Assembly: GCA_025994075.1 (NCBI GenBank)
Contig: JAMQGV010000045.1
Location: forward strand, 1 to 64,000
Reading direction: 5' to 3'
DNA length: 64,000 nucleotides
Origin: Vicinamibacteria bacterium
GTDB taxonomy: Bacteria > Acidobacteriota > Vicinamibacteria > Fen-336
How positions within the stretch are numbered: position 1 is the first letter of the stretch; the number at the start of each line of letters is the position of its first letter. Shown here piece after piece: positions 27,337 to 39,729 of this stretch. Under the pieces are notes generated by a model, which was not told the origin of the DNA, did not search any database, and saw only the letters and a list, made by a program, of their open reading frames with translations. Made by a program: the position numbers and the translations under genes.

Positions 27337-28148
27337 GCCGGGGCCTCCGCGATCGCGTCCTGGCGCTCGCGGCCCTTCCCCCGTCCGCCTGGGGCGAGGC
27401 CGCGTCCGCGGCCTTCGAGGAACTGATCGCCGGTCTCGAGGCGGGGGACCTGTTCCCCAGCGAAGAGGGGGACGACGGCTGGTTCGGTCACGCCTGGGTC
27501 AAGGCCGGCCTCGGATTCGGCGTGCGCCTCGGCCGCGTCATCGAGGCCGAACTCGGGCCCCTGCGCTTCCTCGAGATCGACACCCTGCAGCCGCGCTCGC
27601 TGCCCGCCTCGGGCGGCCCGCTGGTGCGGCCGGGCGTCCACGTCGGCCGCGGCGCGACGCTGCGGGCGCGGGCGTTCCTCGACCTCGGCGCCCGCATCGG
27701 CGAGGAGGCCGAGATCGGGCCCGGCGCCTGGGTCGGGCCCTGCGTTCACGTGGGACGGCGGGCGGCGGTCCGGGCCGGCGCGGTGCTGGCCGCCGACCTG
27801 GAGCCGCCCGGGACCCTCTCGCCCGTGCTGTGCGAAGGCGCGTGGGTGGGCGCCGGCGCCCTCGTCGAAGGGCCTGTGGTGCTCGACCGGCACACGGTGG
27901 TTGCCCCCGGCGCCGTGGTCTCGGCCTCGCTGCCGGTCTTCGACCTGGCGCGCCGCGAGCGAGTGCGGCGCGTCCCGGGCGGACCGCTGCGCTTTCCGGA
28001 GCGAGCGGTCGTGATGCGCGGGTCGCGCCGCTCGGCTCATCCCTACGCCGAGCGCGCGGGCCTCGCCCTGGAGGCGCTGGTGATCGCTGGTTATCGCGAG
28101 GACGACGAGGGACCGGAGGAGGCGCTGCTGCGGCTGTCGGCTACTTGA
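27333..28148 (+). CDS. dapD: DapD-like tetrahydrodipicolinate N-succinyltransferase
   Basis: A 271-residue acyltransferase with a left-handed beta-helix in its middle. The order WFGHAWVKAGL, then VRPGVHVGRGATLRARAFLD, then IGEEAEIGPGAWVGPCVHVG, then EPPGTLSPVLCEGAWVGAGALVEG follows DapD closely; DapD makes N-succinyl-2-amino-6-ketopimelate in the lysine/diaminopimelate pathway. The hexapeptide repeat is less regular than usual and the C-terminal part (about 215-271) is divergent, so another acyltransferase is possible. GTG start overlaps the sulfatase-fold stop. The 3' end overlaps the convergent radical SAM gene by 8 bases. Confidence 0.7.
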   Translation: MSRGLRDRVLALAALPPSAWGEAASAAFEELIAGLEAGDLFPSEEGDDGWFGHAWVKAGLGFGVRLGRVIEAELGPLRFLEIDTLQPRSLPASGGPLVRPGVHVGRGATLRARAFLDLGARIGEEAEIGPGAWVGPCVHVGRRAAVRAGAVLAADLEPPGTLSPVLCEGAWVGAGALVEGPVVLDRHTVVAPGAVVSASLPVFDLARRERVRRVPGGPLRFPERAVVMRGSRRSAHPYAERAGLALEALVIAGYREDDEGPEEALLRLSAT

Positions 28149-29694
28149 CGCCGATGCACTTCGCGCAGACGTCGAGCAGCCGGCCCTCGAGCATGTCCTG
28201 CTTGCGGCGCTTCAGCGCCTCGCCCGTCCAGACGGACTCGATCGACTCGCGGAACACGTTCGCGATCTTGGTGCCGCCCTCGTAGTCGGTGCAGCAGGAG
28301 ACCACGTCTCCGTTCCACTGGATCACGAACTGGTCGTAGGGCGCCGGGCAGTAGGTGTCCTTGACCTCGGCCAGCTTGTGGCCGCCGATCACGTTGCCCC
28401 ACGAGTGACAGCGCTTCCAGATCAGCGTCACGCCGTCGAGCAGGTCGTAGCGGCTGCCGTTCTCGTCGGCGTCGAGGAACGCGCGGCTCTCGAGCGTCGC
28501 CCAGTCGTGCTCGCGCGGGGTGAGCCCGTAGCGCTGCTCGAGTTCCTGCGTGAAGGAGATCCAGTCGCGCAGGAAGGCCTTGGCCTGCTCGTCCTCGCTG
28601 ACGATCGCGTAGCCGTCGGCGTGCTTGGTGTTCATGATGTCGATCTCGAGCCGCGTGCGGGCGCCCTTCGCCACCTTGCGCTCGACGGCCATCCGCACCT
28701 TGTCGCGGTAGGCGTCGAACTTCAGGCTGGGGGCCTTGCGGGTCTTGAACGACTCGGCGTCCGGCGTCTGGTACGAGAGGATCAGGTTGGTCAGCCCTGC
28801 GTCGTACAGGGCGTCGACGTTCTTCTCGGTCAGCAGCCCGCAGTTGGTGTTGAGCTCGATGCCGACCCCGCGCGCCTCGGCGTGGGCGACGATCTCGGGC
28901 AGGTCGGGGTGCAGGAAGGGCTCGCCCATCTGGTGCAGCTTGACGGGGTAGAGCGGGCCCAGCCGCGGGCGCTTCTCGGCGATCTCGTCCAGGATGCGGA
29001 ACGCCTTCTGCTTCTTCATGAAGCCGCGCTTGCGGCCCATGATGTCGTCGGGGCACCACGTGCACTTGAAGTTGCAGGCGTTGGTGATCTCGATGAACAG
29101 GTAGTTGATCGGGTAGAAGCGGCCGGGCAGCTTGCGCAGTTCGGGCAGCGGCGCCACGGCGGGGAAGGCGGAGATGTCGGAAGGCGGCGCGAGGCGCGCG
29201 CGCAGCGAGCGGACCTTCACGTCCTCGCGGAACTCGACGCGGAACGAGGCATCGTGGTTCTGGAGGCGGCCGGGAGCGAAGTCGGGCAGCGGGAACAGCG
29301 CCCTGCGGAAGTGGGCGAGGCCCTGGCCGGACCCGCTCCAGCGCTGCTCGGCGCCCTTGTAGAGGCCGTCGAACTCGGCGCCGCGGTCGGCTGAGGCGTA
29401 CTGCACGCGGAAGCGCGCGTACGACGCGCCGTGATACTCGATCTCGAGCCACAGCCCTGCCGTCGCGCGCTCGCGGAAGCGCTCGGGCAGCGTGAAATAG
29501 AGATAGTGGGCGTCCTCCGCGGGCGTCAGCACGGGCTGCCCGCCGGCGGTGGCGAGCTGCCAGCGGCCGTCGCCGGCGTTCGGCACGCCGATCGGCCCGG
29601 ACGGGCCTTCCGGCCCGACCCGGAGTTCGAGCTCCTCTTCGCCGCCGAGCAGCCCGCGGAGCGCGCCGGTGACGCGGGCGAAGGCCGTGCTCAT
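28141..29694 (-). CDS. Radical SAM protein with SPASM-type C-terminus
   Basis: A 517-residue protein in three parts. Residues 1-165 are a beta-rich region of unknown type. The radical SAM core follows, with the cluster motif CNFKCTWC in ITNACNFKCTWCPDDIMG and HQMGEPFLHPDL. The C-terminus has a cysteine-rich stretch CPAPYDQFVIQWNGDVVSCC and a final CAKC, as in SPASM/twitch domains binding auxiliary Fe-S clusters. Such enzymes act in peptide modification, cofactor synthesis or glycan metabolism; no substrate peptide is seen nearby. The ATG overlaps the upstream lipoprotein stop by 4 bases. Confidence 0.8.
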   Translation of the reverse strand: MSTAFARVTGALRGLLGGEEELELRVGPEGPSGPIGVPNAGDGRWQLATAGGQPVLTPAEDAHYLYFTLPERFRERATAGLWLEIEYHGASYARFRVQYASADRGAEFDGLYKGAEQRWSGSGQGLAHFRRALFPLPDFAPGRLQNHDASFRVEFREDVKVRSLRARLAPPSDISAFPAVAPLPELRKLPGRFYPINYLFIEITNACNFKCTWCPDDIMGRKRGFMKKQKAFRILDEIAEKRPRLGPLYPVKLHQMGEPFLHPDLPEIVAHAEARGVGIELNTNCGLLTEKNVDALYDAGLTNLILSYQTPDAESFKTRKAPSLKFDAYRDKVRMAVERKVAKGARTRLEIDIMNTKHADGYAIVSEDEQAKAFLRDWISFTQELEQRYGLTPREHDWATLESRAFLDADENGSRYDLLDGVTLIWKRCHSWGNVIGGHKLAEVKDTYCPAPYDQFVIQWNGDVVSCCTDYEGGTKIANVFRESIESVWTGEALKRRKQDMLEGRLLDVCAKCIGVK

Positions 29695-30689
29695 CGCGCG
29701 GCCTCCGGGCCCAGCTCGAGGGTGCCGGCGATGCGGTCGAACCAGCGCGCGTAGCGGTGGAAGACGTCCTCCCGCGCCTCGTAGGAGAGCACGTAGCCGC
29801 GCCCGTCGCGGACCCGGTAGTAGCGCTTGACGCGCACGCCCGAGAGCTGGGTCTCGCTCTTCATCACGTCGACGAACCCGTCCTGCCACGGGGCGTGGGA
29901 CACGACGCTGTAGGAGTCCCCGAGCTTCATGCGAACGTCATTGTAGAACGCGTCGGCGTTCGCGACCGCCGCCGGCAGCTTCTCCACCGTGAGCGAGAAC
30001 GACGCGTGGACGGGCTGGCCGTTCGTGTCGCGGGCCATCAGCGGCGACGTGTGGACGACCAGCAGCCGGTCGTCGCCGGCGAAGCGGCGCGCCTCGGGCC
30101 AGCTCTCCGGCACCCGCAGCGCGAAGCCGTGGCCGGCCTCGCGGCGCAGCGGCCAGTCCTCGGGCCGCTCGACCCGGAGCCCGGCCTGCATCCGCGCGAG
30201 CGTCGGCAGGAAGCCCTCGAGCTCCGGCCGCGGCCCGCGGGCGTGGAGGCCGTACAGCCGGTCGCCGGCCTCCAGCAGCAGCAGCGCGTGCGCCGTCCGC
30301 CCGTCGGCGTCGGCGTAGCGGTACTCGCGCCCGGCGAGGCCGGCCTGGCGGACCTCGCGCTCCGACTCCTTCGTGCCGCCCTCGAGGTAGGTCGTCGCGT
30401 AGTCGCCCAGCGCGCGGCCCGAGAGCGGCCCCACGAACAGCATGACGCTGAGGCCCTGGCTCGCGCCGGCGGGCGGCAGGAAGTAGCGGTACCACTGCCC
30501 GTCCTTGACGTCCTGCTCGGTGGTCCAGCCGGCGGGGTAGGGCAGGGACAGGGAGACCGTGTCGTCATAGCTGACCACGAGGGCGTCGGGCCCTCGCCGG
30601 CAGGCGGGACCGGCCAGCGCTGCGGCCAGCGCGGCCGTCAGCAGCACCGCCGCTCGCGCGGGCACGGTCGCCTGGCGCCCGGACCGCAC
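29691..30689 (-). CDS. Exported protein of unknown function
   Basis: I do not recognise this 332-residue protein. GTG start; the N-terminus ARAAVLLTAALAAALAGPAC is a signal peptide, perhaps of a lipoprotein (Cys30, weak lipobox). Two halves look related: DTVSLSLPYPAGWTTE near residue 45 and GHGFALRVPESWPEARRF near residue 187 each open a segment of similar pattern, so an internal duplication (PsbP/DcrB-like fold, twice) is possible. Between guaB (1-base gap) and the radical SAM gene (4-base overlap) on one strand. Confidence 0.6.
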   Translation of the reverse strand: MRSGRQATVPARAAVLLTAALAAALAGPACRRGPDALVVSYDDTVSLSLPYPAGWTTEQDVKDGQWYRYFLPPAGASQGLSVMLFVGPLSGRALGDYATTYLEGGTKESEREVRQAGLAGREYRYADADGRTAHALLLLEAGDRLYGLHARGPRPELEGFLPTLARMQAGLRVERPEDWPLRREAGHGFALRVPESWPEARRFAGDDRLLVVHTSPLMARDTNGQPVHASFSLTVEKLPAAVANADAFYNDVRMKLGDSYSVVSHAPWQDGFVDVMKSETQLSGVRVKRYYRVRDGRGYVLSYEAREDVFHRYARWFDRIAGTLELGPEAAR

Positions 30690-30690
30690 G

Positions 30691-32154
30691 TTACTCGAGC
30701 CGGTAGTTGGGGGCCTCCTTCGTGATCGTCACGTCGTGCACGTGGCTCTCCTTGAGCCCGGCGCTGGTGATCTTCACGAAGCGGGTGCGGGTCTGCAGCT
30801 CGCGGATGTCGGCCGTTCCGCAGTAGCCCATGCCCGCGCGGAGGCCGCCGACGAGCTGCAGGATCATGGCGTGCAGCGGGCCCTTGTACGGCACCATGCC
30901 CTCGATGCCCTCGGGCACCAGCTTGCCGACGTTGCCCTCGAACTCCTGGAAGTAGCGGTCCTTCGAGCCCTGCTTCATGGCCGCCAGCGAGCCCATGCCG
31001 CGGTAGCTCTTGAAGGAGCGGCCCTGGCGCAGGATCAGCTCGCCCGGGCTCTCGTCCGTGCCGGCGAACAGCGAGCCGATCATCACCGAGTCGGCGCCCA
31101 CCGCGATCGCCTTGACCACGTCGCCCGAGAACTTGATGCCGCCGTCGGCGATCACCGGCACGCCCAGCGGCTGGCAGGCCCGCGCCGCCTCGGCGACCGC
31201 CGTGATCTGCGGCATGCCCGCGCCGGAGACGATGCGGGTCGTGCAGATCGAGCCCGGGCCCATGCCGACCTTGACGGCGTCGACGCCGGCCTCCGCGAGT
31301 TCGCGGGCGCCCTCGTAGGTGCCGACGTTGCCGGCGATCACCTCGAGGTCGGGGAAGGCCTTCTTCACCTTCTCGATCGTCTCCAGCACCTTCCTCGTGT
31401 GGCCGTGCGCGGTGTCGATCGCCACCACGTCGACCTTCACCTCGACGAGAGCCGCGGTGCGCTCCAGCACCTCGGGGCCGACGCCGATCGCCGCGCCGAC
31501 CCGCAGCCGGCCCAGCGAGTCCTTGCAGGCGCTCGGGTACTTGATCTGCTTCTGGATGTCCTTGACCGTGATCAGGCCCTTGAGGTTGCCCTCGGCGTCC
31601 ACCACGAGCAGCTTCTCGACCTTGTGGCGGTGGAGGATCTCCTTGGCCTGCTCGAGGGTGGTGCCGACCGGGACGGTGATCAGGTTGTCCTTGGTCATCA
31701 GCTCGTCGACCCGCAGCTCGGTGCGGGTCTCGAAGCGCAGGTCGCGGTTGGTCAGGATGCCGACCAGCTTCGTGCCGATCGTGACCGGGACGCCGCTGAT
31801 CCGGTAGCGGGCCATCACGTCGAGGGCGTCGGCGACGCGCGCGTCGGGCGCCACCGTGACCGGGTCGACGATCATGCCGGACTCCGAGCGCTTGACCTTG
31901 TCGACCTCGGCCGCCTGCTGCTCGACCGTCATGTTCTTGTGGATGATGCCGAGCCCGCCCTCCTGGGCCAGCGCGATCGCCAGGTGCGCCTCGGTGACGG
32001 TGTCCATCGCGGCCGAGACGATCGGCACCTTGAGCCCGATGTTGCGGGTCAGGCGGGTGGTGATGTCGACGTCCGACGGCAGCACCTCGGAGCGCTGCGG
32101 CACCAGCAGGATGTCGTCGAAGGTCAACGCCTCGGTGATGCGGTCCTCGATCAT
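30691..32154 (-). CDS. guaB: Inosine-5'-monophosphate dehydrogenase
   Basis: The 487-residue enzyme makes XMP from IMP with NAD+, the rate-limiting step of GMP synthesis. Two CBS domains are inserted at about 95-205. The catalytic cysteine is Cys304 in GMGPGSICTTRIVSGAG; the flap region GIEGMVPYKGPL and the end KEAPNYRLE are typical. The ATG at 32154 (MIEDRITEALTFDDILL) is chosen over upstream codons by homology and the GGGGGG-rich site before it. It follows secA after 37 bases. Confidence 0.97.
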   Translation of the reverse strand: MIEDRITEALTFDDILLVPQRSEVLPSDVDITTRLTRNIGLKVPIVSAAMDTVTEAHLAIALAQEGGLGIIHKNMTVEQQAAEVDKVKRSESGMIVDPVTVAPDARVADALDVMARYRISGVPVTIGTKLVGILTNRDLRFETRTELRVDELMTKDNLITVPVGTTLEQAKEILHRHKVEKLLVVDAEGNLKGLITVKDIQKQIKYPSACKDSLGRLRVGAAIGVGPEVLERTAALVEVKVDVVAIDTAHGHTRKVLETIEKVKKAFPDLEVIAGNVGTYEGARELAEAGVDAVKVGMGPGSICTTRIVSGAGMPQITAVAEAARACQPLGVPVIADGGIKFSGDVVKAIAVGADSVMIGSLFAGTDESPGELILRQGRSFKSYRGMGSLAAMKQGSKDRYFQEFEGNVGKLVPEGIEGMVPYKGPLHAMILQLVGGLRAGMGYCGTADIRELQTRTRFVKITSAGLKESHVHDVTITKEAPNYRLE

Positions 32155-32191
32155 CTTGATGCCCCCCGGATGAAATCGCCTCCGCGGCCGA

Positions 32192-35395
<3,204 letters not shown>

Positions 35396-35551
35396 GTCCT
35401 TCCAGGAAGCCGCGGGCGGCCGGCGGGAGCCCCGGGCAGGCGGAGCTCCGCGGGGAGCGGGGAGATCGGGTGTGGGATGCCGTCACGGCTCCCGGGGCAG
35501 GGCATCACGGCCGGTAGACGGCTAGGATACCAACGAACGACCCTGCCCTGG

Positions 35552-36439
35552 CTATCCGAAGGAGCGGTACTCGTCCAGGATGTAGTGGATCGGGTTCTGG
35601 GCCTGGTCGCGCACCCAGACCTCGTAGTGGAGGTGAGGGGCGGTCGATCGCCCGGTCGACCCCACGAAGCCGATCACCTCGCCTCGCCGCACCCGCTGCC
35701 CGGGGCGGACGTTGAACCGGGACATGTGCCCGTAGCGGGTGACGACGCCGAAGCCGTGGTTGATCACGATCGCGTTGCCGTAGGCGCCCGCGACGCCCGC
35801 GGAAACCACCAGCCCGTCGGCCGGCGCCACGATGCGGGTCCCGGCCGGGCTCGAGATGTCCAGGCCGGGGTGGAAGTCGCGCTGGCTCGTGAACGGGTCC
35901 TGGCGGCTTCCGAAGTGCGACGAGAGGTAGCCGCGGACCGGCCAGATCGACGGGGTGGCCGCCAGCAGCGCCCGCTGGTCGCGGTAGAACTCCTCCAGCT
36001 TCGCGGACTTGCGCTCCAGCTCGCTGAGGTTGCGGTTCAGCAGCGGCAGCGACGCCCGCGGCGCCTGCGACTCGACCCCCAGCACGCCGCCGAGCCCGGC
36101 CGAAGGGGCGGCGGAAGGCACGACGGTTTCCAGGCCGGCCATCACGCCGAGCTTGGCGACCATGCGCTCCAGCCCCGCGACCTTGGTCTGGAGCTGTCCG
36201 GCGTGGCGCTCGTACTCCTGGTTGCGGGCCTGCAGGCTCTCGTTCTCGGAGCGGAGGCGGTGGAGCTCGGCGACCTCGTAGGCCATCGTCGCGTAACGTC
36301 CCACCACGACGAGGAAAACGAGGGCTGCGAGGGCCACGGCGCCGCCCGCCCAGCGAGCCAGCTTGAGGGGAACCTGGATCTTCCTGAACCGCGCCTTGGC
36401 GTGCGGGACGACGATCAGGGTGAAGAAGTCGTTGGCCAT
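35552..36439 (-). CDS. M23 metallopeptidase with membrane anchor and coiled coil
   Basis: A 295-residue cell-wall hydrolase or its regulator. Residues 29-50 form one transmembrane segment, about 55-98 a coiled coil (AELHRLRSENESLQARNQEYE), and 165-290 the LytM/M23 domain. Zinc ligands look intact: His190 and Asp194 in FHPGLD and His271 in PHLHYEV (His269 being catalytic), so it may be an active endopeptidase. The opening FFTLIVVPHAKARFRKIQVP is typical of a widespread M23 group. The ATG lies very close to the promoter described at 36452-36481, so the 5' leader is short. Confidence 0.9.
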   Translation of the reverse strand: MANDFFTLIVVPHAKARFRKIQVPLKLARWAGGAVALAALVFLVVVGRYATMAYEVAELHRLRSENESLQARNQEYERHAGQLQTKVAGLERMVAKLGVMAGLETVVPSAAPSAGLGGVLGVESQAPRASLPLLNRNLSELERKSAKLEEFYRDQRALLAATPSIWPVRGYLSSHFGSRQDPFTSQRDFHPGLDISSPAGTRIVAPADGLVVSAGVAGAYGNAIVINHGFGVVTRYGHMSRFNVRPGQRVRRGEVIGFVGSTGRSTAPHLHYEVWVRDQAQNPIHYILDEYRSFG

Positions 36440-36451
36440 TCGAACCGCGGG

Positions 36452-36481
36452 AAACTAGCAGACTTTCTCCAGTCCGGTCAA
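36452..36481 (-). promoter_or_regulatory. Probable promoter of the M23 gene
   Basis: On the minus strand TTGACC (36481-36476) and TAGTTT (36457-36452) are 18 bases apart, the same spacing and -35 as before rpsA. Predicted transcription start is near 36445, only about 6 bases before the ATG at 36439. The -35 overlaps the stop codon of comM. Confidence 0.5.
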
Positions 36482-38001
36482 GGGTTTGTGGAGCCGGCCG
36501 GGCACCGGAAATGCAGTGCCTCCGCCACGTGGGCGACGCCCGGGCGAGGGGCGCCGTCGAGATCGCTCAGCGTCCGGGCCACCCGCAACAACCGGTCGTG
36601 GGCCCGGGCCGACAAGCCAAGCCGGTCGAAGGCCGCCGCCAGCAGCCGGCGCGCTGCCGGCTCCGGCTCGGGCAACTCCCGCAGGACGGCTGCAGCCAGG
36701 TCGGCGTTGAGCCGCCCGAGGGCTCCCGGGCGACCCTGCTGGCGCGCCCGCGCGGCGGCCACCCGCTCGCGGACGGCCGCCGAGGGCTCGCCGGACGGCG
36801 CCTCCAGGTCCAGCAGGCCGAGCGCGGGCATCTCGACGTGGAGGTCGATGCGGTCGAGCAGCGGCCCCGAGAGCCGCCGCAGGTATCCGTCGGCCGCCCG
36901 GGGCGTGCAGCGGCAGGCGCGACCCGGGGTGCCCCGGCCGCCGCAAGGACAGGGGTTGGTCGCGGCCACCAGCTGGAAGCGGGCCGGCAGTTCCAGTCGC
37001 TCGCGGACGCGGGCGACGCTGACCGCCCGGTCCTCCAGCGGTTGGCGCAGGGCCTCCAGCGCGCTCCGCGGGTACTCGGCGAGCTCGTCGAGGAACAGGA
37101 CGCCGAGGTGGGCGAGACTGACCTCGCCCGGCCGTGGGGGCGTGCCGCCGCCGACCAGGGCCGGCGCGCTGACGGTGTGGTGGGGCGCGCGGAACGGGCG
37201 CGTCGTCAGCAGCGAGCGCGGGCCGAGGCCTGCCGCCGAGTGGATGGCCGTCACCTCCAGCGCTTCGGCCGCGGTCAGCGGCGGCAGCAGGCCGGGCAGG
37301 CGGCGCGCGAGCATGGTCTTGCCGGAGCCGGGTGGCCCCCAGAGCAGCAGGTTGTGGCCTCCCGCGGCCGCGACCTCGAGCGCGCGGCGAGCGAGCGGCT
37401 GGCCGCGGACGTCCGAGAGGTCGACGGCCTCCGCGCTTCCGCCCTCGGCGGCCGGCGGCGGAGGCGGCGCGGGAGGCGGCGGCAGCGGGTCGCTGCGCAG
37501 CAGGGTGAAGGCCTCGGGCAGCGAGCGCAGCCCGTAGACCTCGAGGCCCGGCACGGCGGCGGCCTCCGCCGCATTCGCCTCGGCGCAGACCACGTGCCGC
37601 AGGCCCGACTCGCGCGCCGCGAGGCACATCGGCAGCAGCCCGCCGACGGGCCGCAGGGCACCGTCGAGCGCCAGTTCGCCGACCAGCAGGAACTCGCCGA
37701 GCCGACCGGCCTCGAGAGCACCGTCGGCCCCGAGCAGGCCGACCGCCAGCGCCAGGTCGAACGAGGAGCCCACCTTGCGCAGGTGGGCGGGCGCGAGGTT
37801 GACCGTGATGCGGCGGTCCCACTTGAAGTCGAAGCCGCAATTGCGCAGCGCGGGCCGGATGCGGCCTTCGCTCTCGCGCACGGCGGAGTCCGGCAGGCCG
37901 AGGATCGTGAACCCGGGAAAGCCGGCGGCGAGGTCGGCCTCGACGCGGACGAGGCGGGCGCGGACGCCCGAGAGCGCGGCGGTGAGCGACGTGGCGAGCA
38001 A
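36478..38001 (-). CDS. comM: YifB/ComM family Mg chelatase-like AAA ATPase
   Basis: A 507-residue protein. The N-terminal Lon-protease-like domain (1-165; GFPGFTILGLPDSAVRESEGRIRPAL) lacks an obvious catalytic dyad role, and is joined by a Pro-rich linker (about 172-190) to an AAA+ domain with Walker A LLLWGPPGSGKTMLARRLPG and Walker B GVLFLDELAEYPRSALEALRQPLE. The C-terminus has the cysteine motif NPCPCGGRG with CRCTP. ComM helps branch migration during integration of DNA taken up by transformation. TTG start gives MLATSLTAALSGVRA, the family opening. Confidence 0.92.
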   Translation of the reverse strand: MLATSLTAALSGVRARLVRVEADLAAGFPGFTILGLPDSAVRESEGRIRPALRNCGFDFKWDRRITVNLAPAHLRKVGSSFDLALAVGLLGADGALEAGRLGEFLLVGELALDGALRPVGGLLPMCLAARESGLRHVVCAEANAAEAAAVPGLEVYGLRSLPEAFTLLRSDPLPPPPAPPPPPAAEGGSAEAVDLSDVRGQPLARRALEVAAAGGHNLLLWGPPGSGKTMLARRLPGLLPPLTAAEALEVTAIHSAAGLGPRSLLTTRPFRAPHHTVSAPALVGGGTPPRPGEVSLAHLGVLFLDELAEYPRSALEALRQPLEDRAVSVARVRERLELPARFQLVAATNPCPCGGRGTPGRACRCTPRAADGYLRRLSGPLLDRIDLHVEMPALGLLDLEAPSGEPSAAVRERVAAARARQQGRPGALGRLNADLAAAVLRELPEPEPAARRLLAAAFDRLGLSARAHDRLLRVARTLSDLDGAPRPGVAHVAEALHFRCPAGSTNP

Positions 38002-38085
38002 GTGGTCTCCCCCTGGCGAAAGGCGCGGGGGAGAGCCGCACGGCCCCGATCGTCGCGCGCGGGACGGCCGCGCGAGGTCCGCCGG

Positions 38086-39729
38086 TCAGTTCCGGCGGCC
38101 CGTGTAGAGGGTGAGGACCTGGCCGACGGCGAGACGGGTGCCGCGCAGGCCGTTCCAGGACTGGATCGCCTTGACCGTCGTGCCGTACTGCGAGGCGATC
38201 CCCGAGAGCGTGTCGCCGCGCTTGATGCGGTAGGAGAGGCGCACCGCGTCCTCGCGGGTCTCGACGCGCGGCGCGGTCGGCCGCGGGCCGCGGGCCGCGC
38301 GGGTCGAGGCCGACCGCTGCGGCGGCTCGTACGGGACGATCAGCTCCTGGCCGATCCGCAGCGTGCGGGTGACGGGGAAGCCGTTGGCCGCCGCCAGGTC
38401 GGTCGCCGTCAACCCGTACTTGCGGCCGATGGTCGACAGCGTCTGGCCGCGGGCCACCGTGTGCGTGCGGAAGCGGAGGCGCTGGTCGGCCGGCAGCGCG
38501 TCGAGGCAGGTCTTCGCCACGGCGCCGTTGCCCTCGGGCACCCGCACCTCGAAGGTCCGGTTGGCGGGAGTCGCCATTCGCCGCAGCTCGGGATTGAGCT
38601 GGCGGACCGTCTCGAGCTCGGTGCCCGCGCACTCGGCGATCGTCCGCAGGTCGACGGCACCCTCCACCGCCACCCGTTCGTAGCGCAGCGGGTCGTCGGG
38701 CGTCACCTGGAAGCCGTAGCGCTCGGGCGCCTTGGCGACGACGATCGCCGCGTGGATCAGCGGGACGTAGTTCTTGGTCTCGCGGAACAGCCCCCGGGTC
38801 TGCGCGAGCGACCAGAAGTCGCGCACGCCGTACTTCTTGAGCCCCCGCGCGACGCGCCCCTCGCCGGCGTTGTAGGCCGCCAGCGCCAGGTTCCAGTCGC
38901 CGAACTGCTCGTACAGCGCCTTCAGGTAGCGGGCCGCCGCCTCGGTGGCCTTCTTGGGGTCGGAGCGCTCGTCGACCCACCAGTCCTGCTGCAGGCCGAA
39001 GCGCTTGCCGGTCGCCGGGATGAACTGCCACACGCCACGGGCGCGGGCCCGCGAGTAGGCGCTCGTCTTGAACGCGCTCTCGACCAGCGCCACGTAGGCG
39101 AGGTCCTGGGGGATGCCCTCGCGGGCGAACACCTCGCGGATGAACGGCAGGTAGCGTCCGCCGCGGGCCAGGGCCTCGGCGAACCAGTCGCGCAGCCGGC
39201 CCTGGTACAACTCGATCGAGGCCAGCACGCGGTCGTTGAGCTCGACCGGAAAGTCGTTGGTCTCCTCCGCGACGGCCGCTTCGGCCGTGCGGCGGGCCTC
39301 CTCGCTGGCACCGGCGGCGATCGGCAGGTCGCCGACCTCGTCGATCAGGGCCGGCTCGAGCCCCGTCTCGCCGAGCCCCTGGCCCTGGGCCAGCGCCTCG
39401 ACCTCGGCCACGTGCACGGCCTCCAGCGTGCGCCGGTAGGACTCGGCCAGCCGCGGATCGGAGTAGGCCCCGCCGGGCGCCTCCAGGTAGGCCTCCACCG
39501 CGGCGTCGAAGCGCTCGCGGGCGGCGTTGACGTGGCCCTGGCGCAGGCTCCCGAGGCCCTCCTGGAGCAACGCCTCGGCACGGGCGATGCGCTCGGTGAC
39601 GGCGTCGCTCACGCCGGCGGCCGGGCGCGGCACCGTGTTCGGGGCTGCGCCGCGGCCGGCCCCGCAGCCGGCGAGGGCCAGCGCAGCGACGGCGAGCCCG
39701 AGCGTCGCGAGCGGCGCCCTCAAGCCCAC
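38086..39729 (-). CDS. MltD-like lytic transglycosylase lipoprotein with LysM domains
   Basis: A 547-residue periplasmic murein enzyme. Lipobox LALAGC near residue 22. The SLT domain is centred on LVESAFKTSAYSRARARGVWQFIPATGKRFGL (catalytic Glu in VES) and LALAAYNAGEGRV. Two LysM peptidoglycan-binding repeats end the protein (RTHTVARGQTLSTIGRKYGL and LSYRIKRGDTLSGIASQYGT). Before the SLT domain is a helical region of about 150 residues rich in Ala and Glu. GTG start at 39729, overlapping the aldehyde dehydrogenase stop by 10 bases. Confidence 0.9.
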   Translation of the reverse strand: MGLRAPLATLGLAVAALALAGCGAGRGAAPNTVPRPAAGVSDAVTERIARAEALLQEGLGSLRQGHVNAARERFDAAVEAYLEAPGGAYSDPRLAESYRRTLEAVHVAEVEALAQGQGLGETGLEPALIDEVGDLPIAAGASEEARRTAEAAVAEETNDFPVELNDRVLASIELYQGRLRDWFAEALARGGRYLPFIREVFAREGIPQDLAYVALVESAFKTSAYSRARARGVWQFIPATGKRFGLQQDWWVDERSDPKKATEAAARYLKALYEQFGDWNLALAAYNAGEGRVARGLKKYGVRDFWSLAQTRGLFRETKNYVPLIHAAIVVAKAPERYGFQVTPDDPLRYERVAVEGAVDLRTIAECAGTELETVRQLNPELRRMATPANRTFEVRVPEGNGAVAKTCLDALPADQRLRFRTHTVARGQTLSTIGRKYGLTATDLAAANGFPVTRTLRIGQELIVPYEPPQRSASTRAARGPRPTAPRVETREDAVRLSYRIKRGDTLSGIASQYGTTVKAIQSWNGLRGTRLAVGQVLTLYTGRRN